IMG/VR virus record: IMGVR_UViG_3300032307_000723
Span: 1-64,000 of that record
DNA from: a virus
Reading direction: 5' to 3' (one strand)
Length of the DNA stretch: 64,000 nt
Both the position numbers and the translations under genes were made by a program. Position 1 is the first letter of the stretch; each line of letters starts with the position of its first letter. This document shows positions 45,497 through 53,960 of this stretch, in pieces. A model generated the notes under the pieces. It was not told the DNA's origin. It worked only from the letters and a program-made list of their open reading frames with translations, and made no database searches.

Positions 45497-47504
45497 GAAT
45501 ATTATAATAACCCCGGGTAGTGGTACAATTGATTTTAATAGTTCACTTGGAATAGATACTATTTTTATTATAGAATCTGGTTCGTTAAAATTCAAACGAA
45601 GTACTACCACAATTTTCACTATTGATAACACTTATCCTAACTTTAGAGTGAGTACTAATGATGGATTATATGTTATTAACACTTTTATTAATAATTATGG
45701 TTCTTTAATTAATTCTACAGGATGGTTAGGAAATAGACAGCCAACAGGTGCTCAAGGTTCACAAGGTGCGGTCGGTTCACAAGGTGCTCAAGGTTCACAA
45801 GGTGCCGGTGGGGCTCAAGGTAATATTGGTCCACAAGGACCACAAGGACCACAGGGGTCACAAGGTGCAACAGGTCCACAAGGTTCTCAAGGACCTAAAG
45901 GTTCTCAAGGAGCGCAAGGAGTTCAAGGTTCTCAAGGTGCTCAAGGAGACCAAGGACCACAAGGACCACAAGGGCCACAAGGATTTCAAGGTTCTCAAGG
46001 TGCAAAAGGTGCTCAAGGTCCACAAGGGTCTCAAGGTTCGACAGGACCTACCGGAGGTCAAGGACCACAAGGTTCTCAAGGTGCCCAAGGAGGACAAGGT
46101 GCTCAAGGATTAACACCTGGTTCCACGGGTCCACAGGGTCCTCAGGGGGATACAGGTGCTACGGGTCCAAAAGGTGATACCGGGCCAATAGGAGGACAAG
46201 GTTCTCAGGGTGCAACAGGTGCAACAGGTGCAACAGGCCCAGCAGGAGCGACAGGTGCTCAAGGGACAACAGGTCCTACAGGCCCAAAAGGTAATACAGG
46301 TCCAACAGGTCCAACGGGTGCTCAAGGTACTCAGGGTGCAACAGGACCTACCGGAGGTACAGGGCCTCAAGGTTCTCAAGGTGCTGCGGGAGCTCAAGGT
46401 CCGAAAGGTCCAAATGGTCCAACAGGTGCCCAAGGACCTACCGGAGGTCAAGGTTCTCAAGGTTCTAAAGGACCAACCGGACCAACCGGACCTATCGGAC
46501 CAACAGGAGGACAAGGTTCTCAAGGTTTTACAGGATTTGATGGGAATGGAGGTTCACAAGGTGCTCAAGGAGCTGTCGGTGCACAAGGATTCCAAGGTTT
46601 TACAGGTCCTCCGGGGTTCGTTGGGCCAACAGGAGGACAAGGTGCTCAAGGTTCTCAAGGGCCAACAGGTCCAAAAGGAGACCAAGGACCAACAGGTCCA
46701 CAAGGTTCTCAAGGTGCAACAGGACCACAAGGTTCTCAAGGGGCACAAGGTTCTCAAGGAGGACAGGGGTCACAAGGAGCAGCAGGAACGGTTCAAGGTG
46801 CTCAAGGTCTTCAAGGTCCTAAAGGACCAAGTGGTCCTGACGGGGCTGGAGGTTCACAAGGTGCTCAAGGAGATGTCGGTGCACAAGGATTCCAAGGGCC
46901 AACAGGTTTTCCTTCTGTGTCTCCAGGGTCCCCAGGTGCTGCGGGAACTGTACAAGGGGCTCAAGGTGCTGCGGGAACTGTTCAAGGGTCTCAAGGTAAT
47001 CCCGGAGGGGTTCAAGGTGCTCAAGGTGCTGGACCACAAGGTGCTCAAGGTTCTCAAGGTGCGGGTCCAAAAGGAGCTCAAGGAGCCTCAGGGGCACAAG
47101 GTTCTCAAGGAGCTAAAGGTCCATTAGGACCAACAGGTGCTCAAGGTGCTACAGGAGCACAAGGTGCTACTCCATCTGATAGTAGAATGAAAAAAAATAT
47201 TAGACCAATTGAAGATTCATTAGAAAAAGTTTTGAAAATGAGAGGGGTTTCATTTATTTGGAATAAAAATGAAATAACACCAAATTACGGGAAAGACATT
47301 GGATTTATAGCACAAGAAGTTGCCCACGTATTACCTGAATTAGTTTTTAAAAGTAGTAAAGAAAATTCTCACTTTCAGGTTAAATATAATGATGTAATCG
47401 CCCTTTGTTTGGAGGCGATTAAAGAACAATCAAGGTTGATTGATTTAAAAGAAGAAAGATTAGAAAGGTTAGAAAATAAAGCAAAAGAAAAGGGACTTGT
47501 TTAA
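45489..47504 (+). CDS. Collagen-like tail fibre with C-terminal S74 chaperone (third)
   Basis: 671 residues from a GTG codon inside the end of the previous gene (8-base overlap); no closer ATG in frame keeps the conserved start ([16 protein letters not shown]). N-domain, then Gly-X-Y repeats, then an S74 domain beginning [20 protein letters not shown] with Ser563 and Lys568 and [17 protein letters not shown]. Three consecutive fibres of one family suggest either hetero-fibres or a stepwise duplicated host-range module. A terminator follows. Confidence 0.8.
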   Translation: MSENIIITPGSGTIDFNSSLGIDTIFIIESGSLKFKRSTTTIFTIDNTYPNFRVSTNDGLYVINTFINNYGSLINSTGWLGNRQPTGAQGSQGAVGSQGAQGSQGAGGAQGNIGPQGPQGPQGSQGATGPQGSQGPKGSQGAQGVQGSQGAQGDQGPQGPQGPQGFQGSQGAKGAQGPQGSQGSTGPTGGQGPQGSQGAQGGQGAQGLTPGSTGPQGPQGDTGATGPKGDTGPIGGQGSQGATGATGATGPAGATGAQGTTGPTGPKGNTGPTGPTGAQGTQGATGPTGGTGPQGSQGAAGAQGPKGPNGPTGAQGPTGGQGSQGSKGPTGPTGPIGPTGGQGSQGFTGFDGNGGSQGAQGAVGAQGFQGFTGPPGFVGPTGGQGAQGSQGPTGPKGDQGPTGPQGSQGATGPQGSQGAQGSQGGQGSQGAAGTVQGAQGLQGPKGPSGPDGAGGSQGAQGDVGAQGFQGPTGFPSVSPGSPGAAGTVQGAQGAAGTVQGSQGNPGGVQGAQGAGPQGAQGSQGAGPKGAQGASGAQGSQGAKGPLGPTGAQGATGAQGATPSDSRMKKNIRPIEDSLEKVLKMRGVSFIWNKNEITPNYGKDIGFIAQEVAHVLPELVFKSSKENSHFQVKYNDVIALCLEAIKEQSRLIDLKEERLERLENKAKEKGLV

Positions 47505-47519
47505 GGTCCCTTTTTTTTT
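47488..47519. terminator. Bidirectional intrinsic terminator
   Basis: AAAGGGAC / GTCCCTTT with a 9-base loop and nine T, between convergent fibre and minus-strand genes. Confidence 0.85.
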
Positions 47520-48495
47520 ATATGTAATCACCAAATATTTCGTTGATGTTCTTGTCAATTTCACTTGAATTAGGATAATCAGGTGCCCAAACACTAAGAC
47601 ATTCACCATTTTCTTCAAGGATGTCAATAAAATTTCCAAAGTATTCTAAAGTTTGATTAGTTCCTTTATTATTATAAAGATAATCTCTGATTGGTTCATA
47701 GAAATTTATAATCGGCATTTCAAGTACTTCTATTTGAGTTTCTTTTTTATATGGGTGTGGTTTGTAAATGTATTTTCGTTTTTCAGTATCAAACATCTCA
47801 TCAAGTTTACCCCACACTTCTCTAAACACTGCGGTTTCATAAGCCATATTATATGCATTAGAGTGGATTGAGTTTAATTCACTATCTAATTCGCTCAAAT
47901 CATGGTCTAATAAATAACCCATGGTTTCTGAGTCTCTAACAACATATTCAACATTCACCATAGTTATGGTTGCGTATTCGGTATTTTGTGATGATGCAAT
48001 TTCACCAAGTAATTCAGTTTCCGGTTCGATTTGTACCCCTTCCAAATTTTTGATAATATAACTGTATAAGTATTTTAAGTTTTCTTCGTTAAGTTCTTCA
48101 ATAACATCTCTGTAAACATCATCAGTTGTGTCCCAATATCTGTCCCAATCAGCTTCTCCTAATAGTATTTCACGAATTGTATCCTGACTAATATCATTTC
48201 TACCTGCACAGAATAGTTTTGCCAAATCACTAGTATCGTTTAATTGTAGTACAGGAACCTCACCGTCAAATCTAACATCACTAATTTGTTTTGCAACTTC
48301 CTCTCTAAATTTCTCATTATTAGTTTGAGACAAATAATAAAGGTAATCATTTACCATATAATTCTCTTCCAAATCAAGGTCATCTATACGACCTCTTCTT
48401 TCGATTATTTTGAAAAAAGTTTCGGCATCGTTAAAATATTTTTCAACATCTAATTCGGTATTATTAAACGAATCTATTACATTATCTATATCCAT
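47518..48495 (-). CDS. Unknown acidic minus-strand protein
   Basis: 325 residues, strongly acidic and alpha-helical with many Asp/Glu-Tyr pairs. No motif recognised. A minus-strand TATTTATA motif is three bases before the ATG. It is flanked by terminators on both sides and thus a one-gene unit. It resembles, in composition, the acidic protein at 53391 but not obviously in sequence. Confidence 0.6.
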   Translation of the reverse strand: MDIDNVIDSFNNTELDVEKYFNDAETFFKIIERRGRIDDLDLEENYMVNDYLYYLSQTNNEKFREEVAKQISDVRFDGEVPVLQLNDTSDLAKLFCAGRNDISQDTIREILLGEADWDRYWDTTDDVYRDVIEELNEENLKYLYSYIIKNLEGVQIEPETELLGEIASSQNTEYATITMVNVEYVVRDSETMGYLLDHDLSELDSELNSIHSNAYNMAYETAVFREVWGKLDEMFDTEKRKYIYKPHPYKKETQIEVLEMPIINFYEPIRDYLYNNKGTNQTLEYFGNFIDILEENGECLSVWAPDYPNSSEIDKNINEIFGDYI

Positions 48496-48498
48496 ATG

Positions 48499-48506
48499 TA
48501 TAAATA
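48499..48506 (-). promoter_or_regulatory. TATTTATA late-type promoter motif
   Basis: TATTTATA on the minus strand three bases upstream of the ATG at 48495. Confidence 0.4.
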
Positions 48507-48507
48507 T

Positions 48508-48538
48508 AAAAAAAGGGACAAATTTAATGTCCCTTTTT
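48508..48538 (-). terminator. Intrinsic terminator of the small minus-strand gene
   Basis: GGGAC (48515-48519) and GTCCC (48529-48533) with A- and T-runs on either side; on the minus strand it follows the small gene at 48561-48722. Confidence 0.75.
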
Positions 48539-48560
48539 ATTTTTTTTTAACCCCTGAATA

Positions 48561-48722
48561 TTATTTTGATGTTTTATTTACATTGTAATACTTCTCAACC
48601 GTCTTTTTAATTGCTGATTTAATACTTTCTGTTTGTTGTTGTTTTACAGCTTGTGATTGTTGAATTTGAACGGCTTGTTGTTCAGGTGTTTGATTTTGCT
48701 TATTTTTGCATCCACATCCCAT
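48561..48722 (-). CDS. Small Gln-rich Cys-containing protein
   Basis: A 53-residue ORF, MGCGCKNKQNQTPEQQAVQI and onwards, ending KKTVEKYYNVNKTSK. The N-terminal C-G-C could be lipidated, palmitoyl-like or bind metal; the middle is glutamine-rich. A TATTTATA motif 26 bases upstream and a terminator after it on the minus strand mark it as a real independent unit. No family recognised. Confidence 0.65.
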   Translation of the reverse strand: MGCGCKNKQNQTPEQQAVQIQQSQAVKQQQTESIKSAIKKTVEKYYNVNKTSK

Positions 48723-48748
48723 ATTGATAAATTTTAATTGTTTATTAC

Positions 48749-48756
48749 TATAAATA
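48749..48756 (-). promoter_or_regulatory. TATTTATA late-type promoter motif
   Basis: Minus-strand TATTTATAGTAATAA, the same extended string as at 2605, upstream of the ATG at 48722. Confidence 0.55.
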
Positions 48757-48788
48757 GTGATTATGATTCAATTATAATATAAAAACGA

Positions 48789-48796
48789 TATTTATT
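48789..48796 (+). promoter_or_regulatory. TATTTATT variant of the late-type motif
   Basis: GATATTTATTAAATAAAAG, 13 bases before the ATG at 48810; last base differs from the consensus. Confidence 0.4.
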
Positions 48797-48809
48797 AAAT
48801 AAAAGATTT

Positions 48810-50567
48810 ATGCAATTTTCAGAATTAATTATAGAAAGTAGAGTTGACGACTTTAAAATAAAACACGGGAAGAAATTTTCACCTCAAAATATTGGTAAAA
48901 TCATAAAAACAATTTCTCCAAAATATTTGGATTGGGTTGGTAAAGTTATGGATGATGTTAATTTTGATGAAAATTTTAAAACTTTGGTGACAGCATTAAA
49001 AAGGTTTGATGCAATTTCAACTAATTTACCATTAACAGATATTAATCAATACAAGACATTAAATGATTTAACAACTTCAATTAACACATATAATAATCGT
49101 GTTAGAAGGGATGTCAAAGAAGTTAAAGGTGGTAAAGTTGTATATGATGATGGAAGATTTTTTGTGGTAAATCCATTAAACTATGAATCATCGTGTTATT
49201 ATGGTAAGGGTACTAAATGGTGTACAGCGGCCGAAACAGATAGTCACTTTAAAAGATATAATGAAGATGGTAAGTTATTTTACATTATTGATAGAACCAA
49301 ACCTAGTAGTGACCCTAATTATAAAGTTGCGTTGTTAAAGAAATTTGATGGAGACATGTCATTTTACGACGCAGTTGATGAGAGAGTTGATTTTGATGGG
49401 GTGATTGGAAATGATAAGTTTCAAGAAATTATTGGTAGTGTTGATAAATTTTTACAAGAAGTTTATCCTGAACAATTGAAAATATATGCCGATGCAATTG
49501 CGGCCAAAAAAGAAAAAGAAAGGTTGGAGAAATTAAGGATTCAACAAGAAATGAGAGCGAAATACGATGAAGCTCAAGAAAATAGAGAATTAGGTTATTG
49601 GAGTGTTAGTTTTGATGAAATGCAATTAGAAGGTTTGAAGGCACATGCATTATTAAAATGGTTGGATGATTATGATGATATTGAGGTTAGACAACCGGAA
49701 GATAACTCCGAAATAATTAGATTGGAAACAGAGATTCAAAGATTGGATGATGAATATGATAATAGTGAAGACCCAAGACCGGAATTACTTGACCAAAAGT
49801 ACGAATTAGAAGATGAGTTAGAAGAATTAAAAAACAAGATTGATGTTTATAATATTCTTTCTACAGGTGAATATTATGAAATGACAGAATTTGAGGTATT
49901 AGATAATGCACATAGAAATAGGAGATATGCGGTTGGAACTGAAAGAGAGGTTAAACAAAGTGCATATGATTCGGTTGAAAACTTAATTGATGATATTGGG
50001 TATGAAGGATTTAGTCAGTCATTCTTGGAGGATTATATTGATACAGATGAACTTAAACGATTTGTATATGATTTTTATTATGAGGATGTGTATGAATCAC
50101 CTGAATCTTATTTAAATGATGACCAAAGAGAATTATCTGATTCTCAAGAAGACATGGTTAAAATTAAAGAAAAAACAATTAGTAAACTACAAGCTCAGAT
50201 TGAGTCATTAGAAAATCAAATAGGTGGTGACTATGATGACGAAATTTCAGAAAAAGTTGACGAACTTAATGATATGATTTCTGACTTGGAATATGAAATT
50301 GAAGAAATAAAAGAAAATCCTGAAGGTGATTTTTCAGAGGAATTAATGGAAAAAATAGTTGCAAGTAGGGTTGACGACGTGTTATATGACCCTGCTGATT
50401 GGATAAAAGGTTATGGTTTTGAACTTAAAAATTTTATTGACCAAGAAGCTTTCATCGAAGGGGTAATTGATGCTGATGGTTATGGGCATACACTTAACAG
50501 ATATGATGGTAGCGACGATGAAATTTCAGTTAATGGAACAACCTTTCACGTAATGAGAATTGACTAA
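48810..50567 (+). CDS. Large WCT-motif protein with acidic helical tail
   Basis: 585 residues. The N-terminus is MQFSELIIESRVDDFKIKHG. The WCT core reads SSCYYGKGTKWCTAAETDSH with Cys138 followed by FKRYNEDGKLFYIID and KVALLKKFDGDMSFYDAVDE; it aligns with the cores of the proteins at 17056 and 35903. From ~residue 225 the chain is acidic coiled coil (EIQRLDDEYDNSEDPRPELL; KLQAQIESLENQIGGDYDDE). Unknown function; the largest and most elaborated of the three WCT proteins. Confidence 0.65.
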   Translation: MQFSELIIESRVDDFKIKHGKKFSPQNIGKIIKTISPKYLDWVGKVMDDVNFDENFKTLVTALKRFDAISTNLPLTDINQYKTLNDLTTSINTYNNRVRRDVKEVKGGKVVYDDGRFFVVNPLNYESSCYYGKGTKWCTAAETDSHFKRYNEDGKLFYIIDRTKPSSDPNYKVALLKKFDGDMSFYDAVDERVDFDGVIGNDKFQEIIGSVDKFLQEVYPEQLKIYADAIAAKKEKERLEKLRIQQEMRAKYDEAQENRELGYWSVSFDEMQLEGLKAHALLKWLDDYDDIEVRQPEDNSEIIRLETEIQRLDDEYDNSEDPRPELLDQKYELEDELEELKNKIDVYNILSTGEYYEMTEFEVLDNAHRNRRYAVGTEREVKQSAYDSVENLIDDIGYEGFSQSFLEDYIDTDELKRFVYDFYYEDVYESPESYLNDDQRELSDSQEDMVKIKEKTISKLQAQIESLENQIGGDYDDEISEKVDELNDMISDLEYEIEEIKENPEGDFSEELMEKIVASRVDDVLYDPADWIKGYGFELKNFIDQEAFIEGVIDADGYGHTLNRYDGSDDEISVNGTTFHVMRID

Positions 50568-50593
50568 TTTTCTTTAATTAATATTATTATCTT

Positions 50594-51370
50594 ATGGGTA
50601 GAAAAAAGAAAATATCTTTCAAGTTAAATCCGGAATGGATGTTGAAAGAACCATTGGATTTTGAGTATAACAAATATACTTTATTAGATTATATTCAAAA
50701 GTGTGAAAAAGGGTTTGATAAGTTGGAAATATATCCTGACTTTGTTGAAATTTCTTTGCACTTAGCAAACTTGCAATCATTAGTTAAAGAAAATACATTA
50801 CTATTAACAAATAAGAAATTTGAATCTTGTGATGATGAGATTTTGGTTAAGGAACTTACACCTAAAAAACCAAGAGAATTAACTCAAGAGGAGGAAGAAG
50901 AGTTGGTAAAGACTTTAAAGTTTTCCAATTCAAGATTGTTTGATACATTCAATGTTGCAAAATCAATATGGAATTTAGCATACGATAACATAGACCTTTA
51001 TATAAAGAAAAACAGAAAAGGTATTGTTGCCGGTATTGGTTATGTTTTCTATTATGATAAAACTATTGATAAAATATTTTTATGGGAATATGAAATAAAG
51101 AAAGCCAAGGGTGACAACCATACTCATAAAACTTATTTGACCTTAATCTATGAAGGTCCTTATGATGAGAATACTATTCCTGAACTAATTGAAAAATATT
51201 CTACTTGGAATCAAACTGAACATTACAAACAACTCCCAATATTTGAAATCCAATCATCTCAAAATTTCCCAATGGATGCGACATTAGTTCCAATTATGAA
51301 ACGAAAAATTATGTCATACGTATTTCAAATTGTTAACACAGAAAAAATAAATAATTTTGACTTTGATTAA
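50594..51370 (+). CDS. Unknown phage protein
   Basis: 258 residues, basic N-terminus (MGRKKKISFKLNPEWMLKEP), then alpha/beta. No family recognised. It follows the WCT protein gene after 26 bases and probably shares its transcript. Confidence 0.55.
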   Translation: MGRKKKISFKLNPEWMLKEPLDFEYNKYTLLDYIQKCEKGFDKLEIYPDFVEISLHLANLQSLVKENTLLLTNKKFESCDDEILVKELTPKKPRELTQEEEEELVKTLKFSNSRLFDTFNVAKSIWNLAYDNIDLYIKKNRKGIVAGIGYVFYYDKTIDKIFLWEYEIKKAKGDNHTHKTYLTLIYEGPYDENTIPELIEKYSTWNQTEHYKQLPIFEIQSSQNFPMDATLVPIMKRKIMSYVFQIVNTEKINNFDFD

Positions 51371-51391
51371 TTATTTGTTTATAATTTCTTT

Positions 51392-51607
51392 GTGGGATTT
51401 AACAAAAGATACATAACAAAACAATCATCTTTAACGGCTCTCAACGATAATAGATTAAAACTCTATTATGGTCGAGCCGATGTGATGATATTTGAGGATG
51501 ACCTTAGTGAAATCATCTACGACTTATACTTGTCCGGGAAGACCGAACAGGAAATACTAAACATTATTAATTTAAACACGGAGAAAGAAATCGATGAAGT
51601 GCATTAA
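51392..51607 (+). CDS. Small unknown protein (GTG start)
   Basis: 71 residues from a GTG directly after TATAATTTCTTTG, a weak -7-type element, so it may be leaderless. The protein contains DVMIFEDDLSEIIYDLYLSG and a short helical end. It overlaps the next gene by 14 bases. Confidence 0.5.
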   Translation: MGFNKRYITKQSSLTALNDNRLKLYYGRADVMIFEDDLSEIIYDLYLSGKTEQEILNIINLNTEKEIDEVH

Positions 51608-51824
51608 AACAATCAAGAAAACCAACTCAAGAGAGATTGGAGAAGTAATCAGAACTGAAGAAAAAGATGCTGATTTAAAAGTTAGTACAGGTGTTTGGGC
51701 TTATTGTCCAAAAAGTGAGTGGAAAGCTCTTACTAGAAGAGTTAAACCTGTTTCTAAAAAAGAAACTGAAGAAGGGTCTGAAGATAAACCGGTTACCAAG
51801 AGAGGTAAGAATAGTATTCAGTAG
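51594..51824 (+). CDS. Small basic protein, unknown
   Basis: 76 residues (MKCIKTIKKTNSREIGEVIR). The C-terminal half is highly charged and probably disordered. It starts in the end of the previous gene and is five bases upstream of the DUF3310 gene, so it is part of the operon. Confidence 0.55.
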   Translation: MKCIKTIKKTNSREIGEVIRTEEKDADLKVSTGVWAYCPKSEWKALTRRVKPVSKKETEEGSEDKPVTKRGKNSIQ

Positions 51825-51829
51825 TCATC

Positions 51830-52048
51830 ATGAGTGGAGAAATGGTAAATAACCCACTTCATTATGGTGGTGCGGATAATCCTTATGAAGCCATCAAGGT
51901 TATTGAGGCTTGGGGGTTAGATTTTCATTTGGGTAATACAGTTAAGTATATTTCAAGAGCTGGTATTAAAAATCCTGATAAGGAGTTAGAGGACTTGAAG
52001 AAAGCTGCTTGGTATCTTCAAAGACGAATCGATAATTTAACAAAATGA
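51830..52048 (+). CDS. DUF3310 family protein
   Basis: 72 residues. The signature VNNPLHYGGADNPYEAIKVI, EAWGLDFHLGNTVKYISRAG and LKKAAWYLQRRID is that of DUF3310, small phage proteins related to the C-terminal part of T7 gp1.7, a nucleotide kinase. Likely role: nucleotide handling. Start overlaps none, but its stop overlaps the next gene start by four bases (ATGA). Confidence 0.82.
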   Translation: MSGEMVNNPLHYGGADNPYEAIKVIEAWGLDFHLGNTVKYISRAGIKNPDKELEDLKKAAWYLQRRIDNLTK

Positions 52049-52491
52049 TTTATTATTTAATCGGACAACCTCATGCTGGTAAGACCACATTGTCTAAATT
52101 GTTGAAACAACATTTATTTCCTCAAAATATTATCCAAATAGATGGAGACGATATCAGAGATATTTTTCAAAACAAAGATTATTCTGAAGACGGAAGACGA
52201 AAAAATATTCAAAGAGCTCAAGACATTGCGATGTTTTTAAATGAAAAAGGTGTTAATGTAATTATTTCTTTAGTTTCACCTTATAAAGATTTGAGGGATG
52301 ACCTAAAGTTTAAAAGTAATGTTATTGAAATTTATGTTCATACTGATGATATCCGTGGTAGAGAAAATTTTCATGTTGAAAACTATGAGAAACCGACTGA
52401 AAATTATATTGATATTGACACTACTGGTGTTTCAGAATTTACATCACTTGGAGAATTAATTACTAAAATTAGTGAATATGGAAATAAATAG
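52045..52491 (+). CDS. APS-kinase-like P-loop kinase
   Basis: 148 residues. P-loop GQPHAGKTTLSK, IDGDDIRDIF and RRKNIQRAQDIAMFLNEKG follow the CysC (adenylylsulfate kinase) pattern. In phages such enzymes sit near nucleotidyltransferases and probably phosphorylate a nucleotide or other small substrate rather than making PAPS. Position directly before a HxGH nucleotidyltransferase supports a shared small-molecule pathway. Confidence 0.72.
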   Translation: MIYYLIGQPHAGKTTLSKLLKQHLFPQNIIQIDGDDIRDIFQNKDYSEDGRRKNIQRAQDIAMFLNEKGVNVIISLVSPYKDLRDDLKFKSNVIEIYVHTDDIRGRENFHVENYEKPTENYIDIDTTGVSEFTSLGELITKISEYGNK

Positions 52492-52687
52492 AGAGGAACC
52501 GGAAATACAATTTTACCTTGCTTATTATATGGACAATGGTGAAGTTGATGAAAATGGGAATATGGACATTAAAATGAAAACCGCGGTAATTCCTATACGA
52601 TTAAAAGAAAAGTTTTTAGAAAAATTTAAGGATAATCCAAATCCGACAAAAAAAGAAATCTTTAATTTTTTAGATAGTCATGAGTAA
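52478..52687 (+). CDS. Small unknown protein
   Basis: 69 residues from the ATG at 52478 (a GTG six bases earlier is possible). The chain is acidic with LAYYMDNGEVDENGNMDIKM and a helical tail. It overlaps the kinase gene and the nucleotidyltransferase gene, so all three are coupled. Confidence 0.55.
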   Translation: MEINREEPEIQFYLAYYMDNGEVDENGNMDIKMKTAVIPIRLKEKFLEKFKDNPNPTKKEIFNFLDSHE

Positions 52688-53090
52688 TTGGGAAAGAAAG
52701 ACACACGTACAAGCAGCATTTGCATCATCATCTTCAAGTAAGAAGTATTCTATGTTTGTAGGAAGATGGCAACCATGGCACCATGGACACAGAGCTTTGA
52801 TTGACCAACAACTTGAACGAGGTAAGAACATATTACTTTGTGTGAGAGATGTTGAGATTGATGATAAGAATCCATTTTCAACTGAATGGGTTGTTGAGAA
52901 CTTAAACAATGAGTTGAAAGATTTAATTGACGAAGGTCGATTGGTAATTCAAGTTATTCCGGATATTGATAGTATTAATATTGGTAGAGGTGTTGGGTAT
53001 GATGTGATAGAACATTTACCACCTGATGAGATTAAGAATATTTCTGCAACCAAGATTAGAGAACAAATGAAAAAGGATGGTAAGTTATGA
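52680..53090 (+). CDS. HxGH-type nucleotidyltransferase (NMNAT/cytidylyltransferase-like)
   Basis: 136 residues. FVGRWQPWHHGHRALI contains the H-x-G-H motif and ISATKIREQM the I-S-x-T-x-x-R motif of the nucleotidyltransferase superfamily, which joins a nucleotide to NMN, phosphopantetheine or similar substrates. It is shorter than bacterial NadD. With the kinase upstream and the Nudix enzyme at 58385 it may belong to NAD- or nucleotide-salvage chemistry, which is common in large phages. Confidence 0.75.
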   Translation: MSNWERKTHVQAAFASSSSSKKYSMFVGRWQPWHHGHRALIDQQLERGKNILLCVRDVEIDDKNPFSTEWVVENLNNELKDLIDEGRLVIQVIPDIDSINIGRGVGYDVIEHLPPDEIKNISATKIREQMKKDGKL

Positions 53091-53389
53091 GAGTAACGGT
53101 TGATATTGATGAATACGCGGAAAATGCGGTTCTATTGGATGGTTTAGAAGAGGCAATCGTTGGGATTGTTGAGGACTTTGGTTCTCCGGGGAGAAAGATG
53201 TTGTATTCAAAACAAGGAATATTAAACATCCTACAAGAAAGAGATTTAATGACTATGGGTGAGGCTGAAGAGTTTTACGATTATAATATATTAGGATTAC
53301 ACGCAGGTGAACAAAACGCGGTGTTTTTGGATTTAGAAATAACACCAATAAAAAAAGAAGATGGTTGGGAATACCAATTAAAAGAATAA
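53087..53389 (+). CDS. Small conserved-looking phage protein
   Basis: 100 residues, acidic, mixed alpha/beta (RVTVDIDEYAENAVLLDGLE; YNILGLHAGEQNAVFLDLEI). Start overlaps the previous stop (ATGA). No family recognised. Confidence 0.58.
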   Translation: MRVTVDIDEYAENAVLLDGLEEAIVGIVEDFGSPGRKMLYSKQGILNILQERDLMTMGEAEEFYDYNILGLHAGEQNAVFLDLEITPIKKEDGWEYQLKE

Positions 53390-53390
53390 T

Positions 53391-53960
53391 ATGGCAAATA
53401 CAATGACAACTTATGTTAAGATTGTGAATCTTAACGAAGAAACGTTTGGTAAACTTAAAGATATATTTGAGACTGAAGGTGAAAATAGTTCAGAAGTTAA
53501 TGTAGTGAATCATTTTAATAAATTATTTAGAACTGAATTCAATAATACTGACAACTATATGAATAGAGAATGGATGGATGAAAACATTGGTTCAAAATGG
53601 ATTAAGATTGAATTTGGAGATGTTGAGTACACACCTGAAGTTGACTTGATTATTGAAACCGCATGGAATGTACCAACCGAGTATCTTCAAAAAGTGGTTG
53701 AAGTAATGAATGAAGTTGATAAGGATATTGTTGCTTATGGTACCTATGAAGATGAAGGGTATTCTCCTGTAGGTGCTTTTGTTTATGGATATGATTATGA
53801 TGATATTGAAGATTATGATGAGGTTGACTCGGGACGTATGTGGGAAGACGATGATTATAATGAAGAAATTTATAGTGAGTTATATTCACTTAGAGATGGT
53901 TTATATGAATCATATCTTGAAGTAAAAAAAGAAAGAGAAGAAGATGATAGAAACGGGTAA
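53391..53960 (+). CDS. Acidic unknown protein
   Basis: 189 residues, very acidic in its second half (DYDDIEDYDEVDSG). The first half has a ferredoxin-like alternation. Its end overlaps the methylase start by 17 bases in a different frame. Confidence 0.55.
   Translation: MANTMTTYVKIVNLNEETFGKLKDIFETEGENSSEVNVVNHFNKLFRTEFNNTDNYMNREWMDENIGSKWIKIEFGDVEYTPEVDLIIETAWNVPTEYLQKVVEVMNEVDKDIVAYGTYEDEGYSPVGAFVYGYDYDDIEDYDEVDSGRMWEDDDYNEEIYSELYSLRDGLYESYLEVKKEREEDDRNG

Noticed and set aside
43697-47127. Long ORFs on the opposite strand and other frames of the collagen genes
   Set aside because: They are shadows created by the biased Gly-X-Y codons: they code for low-complexity Leu/Thr/Ser or Lys/Val repeats.
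52045-52491. Sulfate assimilation pathway
   Set aside because: There is no ATP sulfurylase or PAPS reductase; the APS-kinase-like protein more likely acts on another small substrate.
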